Assembly (NCBI GenBank): GCA_002372815.1
Contig: DFIR01000092.1
Coordinates: 34,644 to 50,194, forward strand
Origin: Lachnospiraceae bacterium UBA3692
Lineage (GTDB): Bacteria; Bacillota; Clostridia; Lachnospirales; Lachnospiraceae
Direction: 5' to 3'
DNA: 15,551 nucleotides
Made by a program: the position numbers and the translations under genes. Numbering within the stretch: the first letter of the stretch is position 1; the number at the start of each line of letters is the position of its first letter. A model generated the notes under the pieces. It saw nothing but the letters and a program-made list of their open reading frames with translations. It had not been told where the DNA came from and ran no database searches. Below, one piece after another: positions 13,910-15,551 of the stretch.

Positions 13910-15551
13910 ATGAAGAAGAAATACACCGAGATCGCGGAACACGCGATCACACTCGCAAAAGCGGCATCCAGAAAGAACCGGCAGAACTACACGGGATCGG
14001 AGCATCTCCTGCAGGGACTGATCGAAGAGCGGCGCGGCGTCGCCTCGCAGATCCTGCTGGACAACAACATCACCGTGGGAAGGCTGACGGATATGATCCG
14101 GCAGCTGGCGATCGAGTCCGGCAACCTTGCGCTGCTCGATCACGAAGGCTTCTCCCCGAGGTGCCAGAAGATCATGAACATCGCCGCCGCACAGGCGGAG
14201 CGCTATCACTCCGAGAAGATCGGCACGGAGCACCTGTTGCTCGCGATCATCGCGGAGGGCGGCAGCGTGGCCTGCAAGCTGATCGAGGCGATGGGCGTCC
14301 ATCCCGCGAAGATCTATTATGAGATCCTGGCGGCGATCGGCGAGGACCCGGCCGCCCACAAGGACGACCTGCAGCAGCCCGACTCGCAGCAGGACCTCCT
14401 GTCCCAGTACAGCCGCGACCTGACCATGCTTGCGGCCCAGGGCAGGCTCGATCCGGTGATCGGCCGGCAGGACGAGATCCGCAGGATCACCCGCATCCTC
14501 AGCCGGCGCACCAAGAACAATCCCTGCCTCGTCGGCGAGCCCGGCGTCGGCAAGACGGCCATCGTGGAGGGCCTCGCCCAGAAGATCGTGAGCGGGACCG
14601 TCCCGCAGACCCTCAAGGACTGCCGCCTCCTGACACTGGACCTCTCCGGCATCGTGGCCGGGACCAAGTACCGCGGCGAGTTCGAGGAGCGCATCAAGCG
14701 CATCATCGCGGAAGTGATCGCGGCCGGCAATGTGATCCTCTTCGTCGATGAGGTGCACACTCTGATCGGAGCGGGCGGCGCGGAAGGCTCCATCGACGCG
14801 TCGAACATTCTGAAGCCGGCGCTCGCGAGAGGCGAGATCCGCCTGATCGGCGCGACCACCCTCAGCGAGTACCGCAAATATGTGGAGAAGGATGCCGCGC
14901 TGGAGCGGCGCTTCCAGCAGGTGCAGGTGGAGGAACCCACCGACACGGAAGCTCTGGAGATCCTCCGGGGCATCGCGCACCGCTACGAGGAGCACCACAG
15001 CGTCACCATCAGCCCGGAAGCGCTGGAAGCGGCCGTGGAGCTGTCCTCCCGCTATATCAACGACCGGAACCTGCCGGACAAGGCCATCGACGTGATCGAC
15101 GAGGCCTGTGCGGCCGTGCGCCTGGGAAGTCTGGAGAATGACAAGGATCCCGTCAGCGAGATCGAGGAGGAGATCCGCAGCGCGGACGAGCGTCTCGCGG
15201 AAGCCCTTCGCATCGGCGACATCGAAGCCGCCCGCAGGAGCCGCGACGAACAGCTCCGCCTCCGGAAGAAGCAGAAGACCGCCGCCGCCCGCAGAGACCG
15301 CAGGGAGGAGGCCCGCAAGTCTGTCGTGACGCCGGAAGACGTGGCGACCGTGGTCTCCCAGTGGACCCACGTGCCGCTGAACCGCCTGACCGAGAAGGAG
15401 AGCACCCGACTCCTGCACCTGGAGGACGAGCTGCACAAGCGCGTCATCGGGCAGGACGACGCCGTGAAGGCGGTCGCGAGGGCGATCCGCAGAGGCCGGA
15501 CCGGCCTGCAGGACCCGAGGAGGCCGATCGGCTCCTTCCTGTTCCTGGGCC
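13910..15551 (+). CDS. clpC: ClpC-type ATP-dependent unfoldase (3' truncated by window)
   Basis: The product is an AAA+ chaperone of the Clp/Hsp100 family that unfolds proteins and feeds them to ClpP. The visible 547 residues hold two Clp-N repeats (about 1-145, with YTGSEHLLQGLIEE and KIGTEHLLLAIIAE). The first AAA+ domain has Walker A GEPGVGKT (209-216), Walker B VILFVDE (275-281) and arginine-finger region KDAALERRFQ (327-336). A UVR-like middle segment (about 417-455, EALRIGDIEAARRSRDEQLR) marks ClpC and separates it from ClpB and ClpA. The second domain begins with HKRVIGQDDAVKAVARAIRR and stops at GSFLFLG, just before its Walker A. The start ATG has only a weak purine-rich site ahead. 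The usual ctsR-mcsA-mcsB genes do not precede it; instead a GntR regulator does. The name clpC is a family call; a second ClpC or ClpE-like copy elsewhere is possible. Confidence 0.93.
   Translation, partial: MKKKYTEIAEHAITLAKAASRKNRQNYTGSEHLLQGLIEERRGVASQILLDNNITVGRLTDMIRQLAIESGNLALLDHEGFSPRCQKIMNIAAAQAERYHSEKIGTEHLLLAIIAEGGSVACKLIEAMGVHPAKIYYEILAAIGEDPAAHKDDLQQPDSQQDLLSQYSRDLTMLAAQGRLDPVIGRQDEIRRITRILSRRTKNNPCLVGEPGVGKTAIVEGLAQKIVSGTVPQTLKDCRLLTLDLSGIVAGTKYRGEFEERIKRIIAEVIAAGNVILFVDEVHTLIGAGGAEGSIDASNILKPALARGEIRLIGATTLSEYRKYVEKDAALERRFQQVQVEEPTDTEALEILRGIAHRYEEHHSVTISPEALEAAVELSSRYINDRNLPDKAIDVIDEACAAVRLGSLENDKDPVSEIEEEIRSADERLAEALRIGDIEAARRSRDEQLRLRKKQKTAAARRDRREEARKSVVTPEDVATVVSQWTHVPLNRLTEKESTRLLHLEDELHKRVIGQDDAVKAVARAIRRGRTGLQDPRRPIGSFLFLG

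Noticed and set aside
13694..15436. Long minus-strand open frame (580 codons) opposite clpC
   Set aside because: It lies antisense to a clear ClpC sequence, and GC-rich third positions produce such frames. Its translation is Arg/Leu/Val/Asp-rich with no recognisable domain.

Overview
The window is a dense, GC-rich stretch with every supported gene on the + strand. Gaps are mostly under 80 bp and several genes overlap. Gene content and protein style suggest a high-GC member of the Clostridia, most likely Lachnospiraceae. Pointers are the clostridial-type PurE, PurD and type-2 PyrF, the strong AAGGAG/AGGAGG ribosome binding sites, and the Gram-positive ClpC with a UVR-like segment. This assignment is inference from recognisable protein families; no database was searched. 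There is no rRNA, tRNA, CRISPR array, insertion sequence or prophage that I can support.

Layout. Positions 1-1082 hold the C-terminal part of valyl-tRNA synthetase (valS), cut by the window edge just after the KMSKS motif. Two bases later begins an apparent surface acetylation cassette: an MBOAT membrane O-acyltransferase (1085-2449), a membrane-anchored SGNH/GDSL hydrolase-like protein starting at TTG (2464-3693), and a 76-residue protein of unknown function (3695-3925). Then come an EamA/DMT-type transporter (3957-4868) and a TPR-repeat lipoprotein (4890-5981).

Positions 6007-11268 form a nucleotide-biosynthesis block: pyrF and pyrE (last two steps to UMP), then purE, purM, purN and purD (four steps of de novo IMP synthesis). 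purM/purN overlap by 7 nt and purN/purD by 4 nt, so these are probably translationally coupled. The other pur genes (F, L, Q, C, B, H) are not in the window.

Directly after purD lies a large unusual protein (11271-13328). It has a signal peptide, one bacterial SH3 domain, a Lys/Glu helix built of 48-bp DNA repeats, one membrane segment with a basic flank, and a very acidic, repeat-rich tail predicted to be cytoplasmic.

The only clear transcriptional control region is 13329-13467. It carries a consensus-like promoter (TTGACA, 17 bp, TATCAT) overlapped by a perfect 17-bp inverted repeat. Downstream are a YtrA-type GntR regulator (13468-13884) and, 25 bp further, a ClpC-type AAA+ unfoldase (13910 to the window end, truncated). 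The most interesting reading is that this GntR protein represses its own promoter through the palindrome and so sets ClpC levels, in place of the usual CtsR arrangement. No stretch longer than 300 bases lacks a gene.
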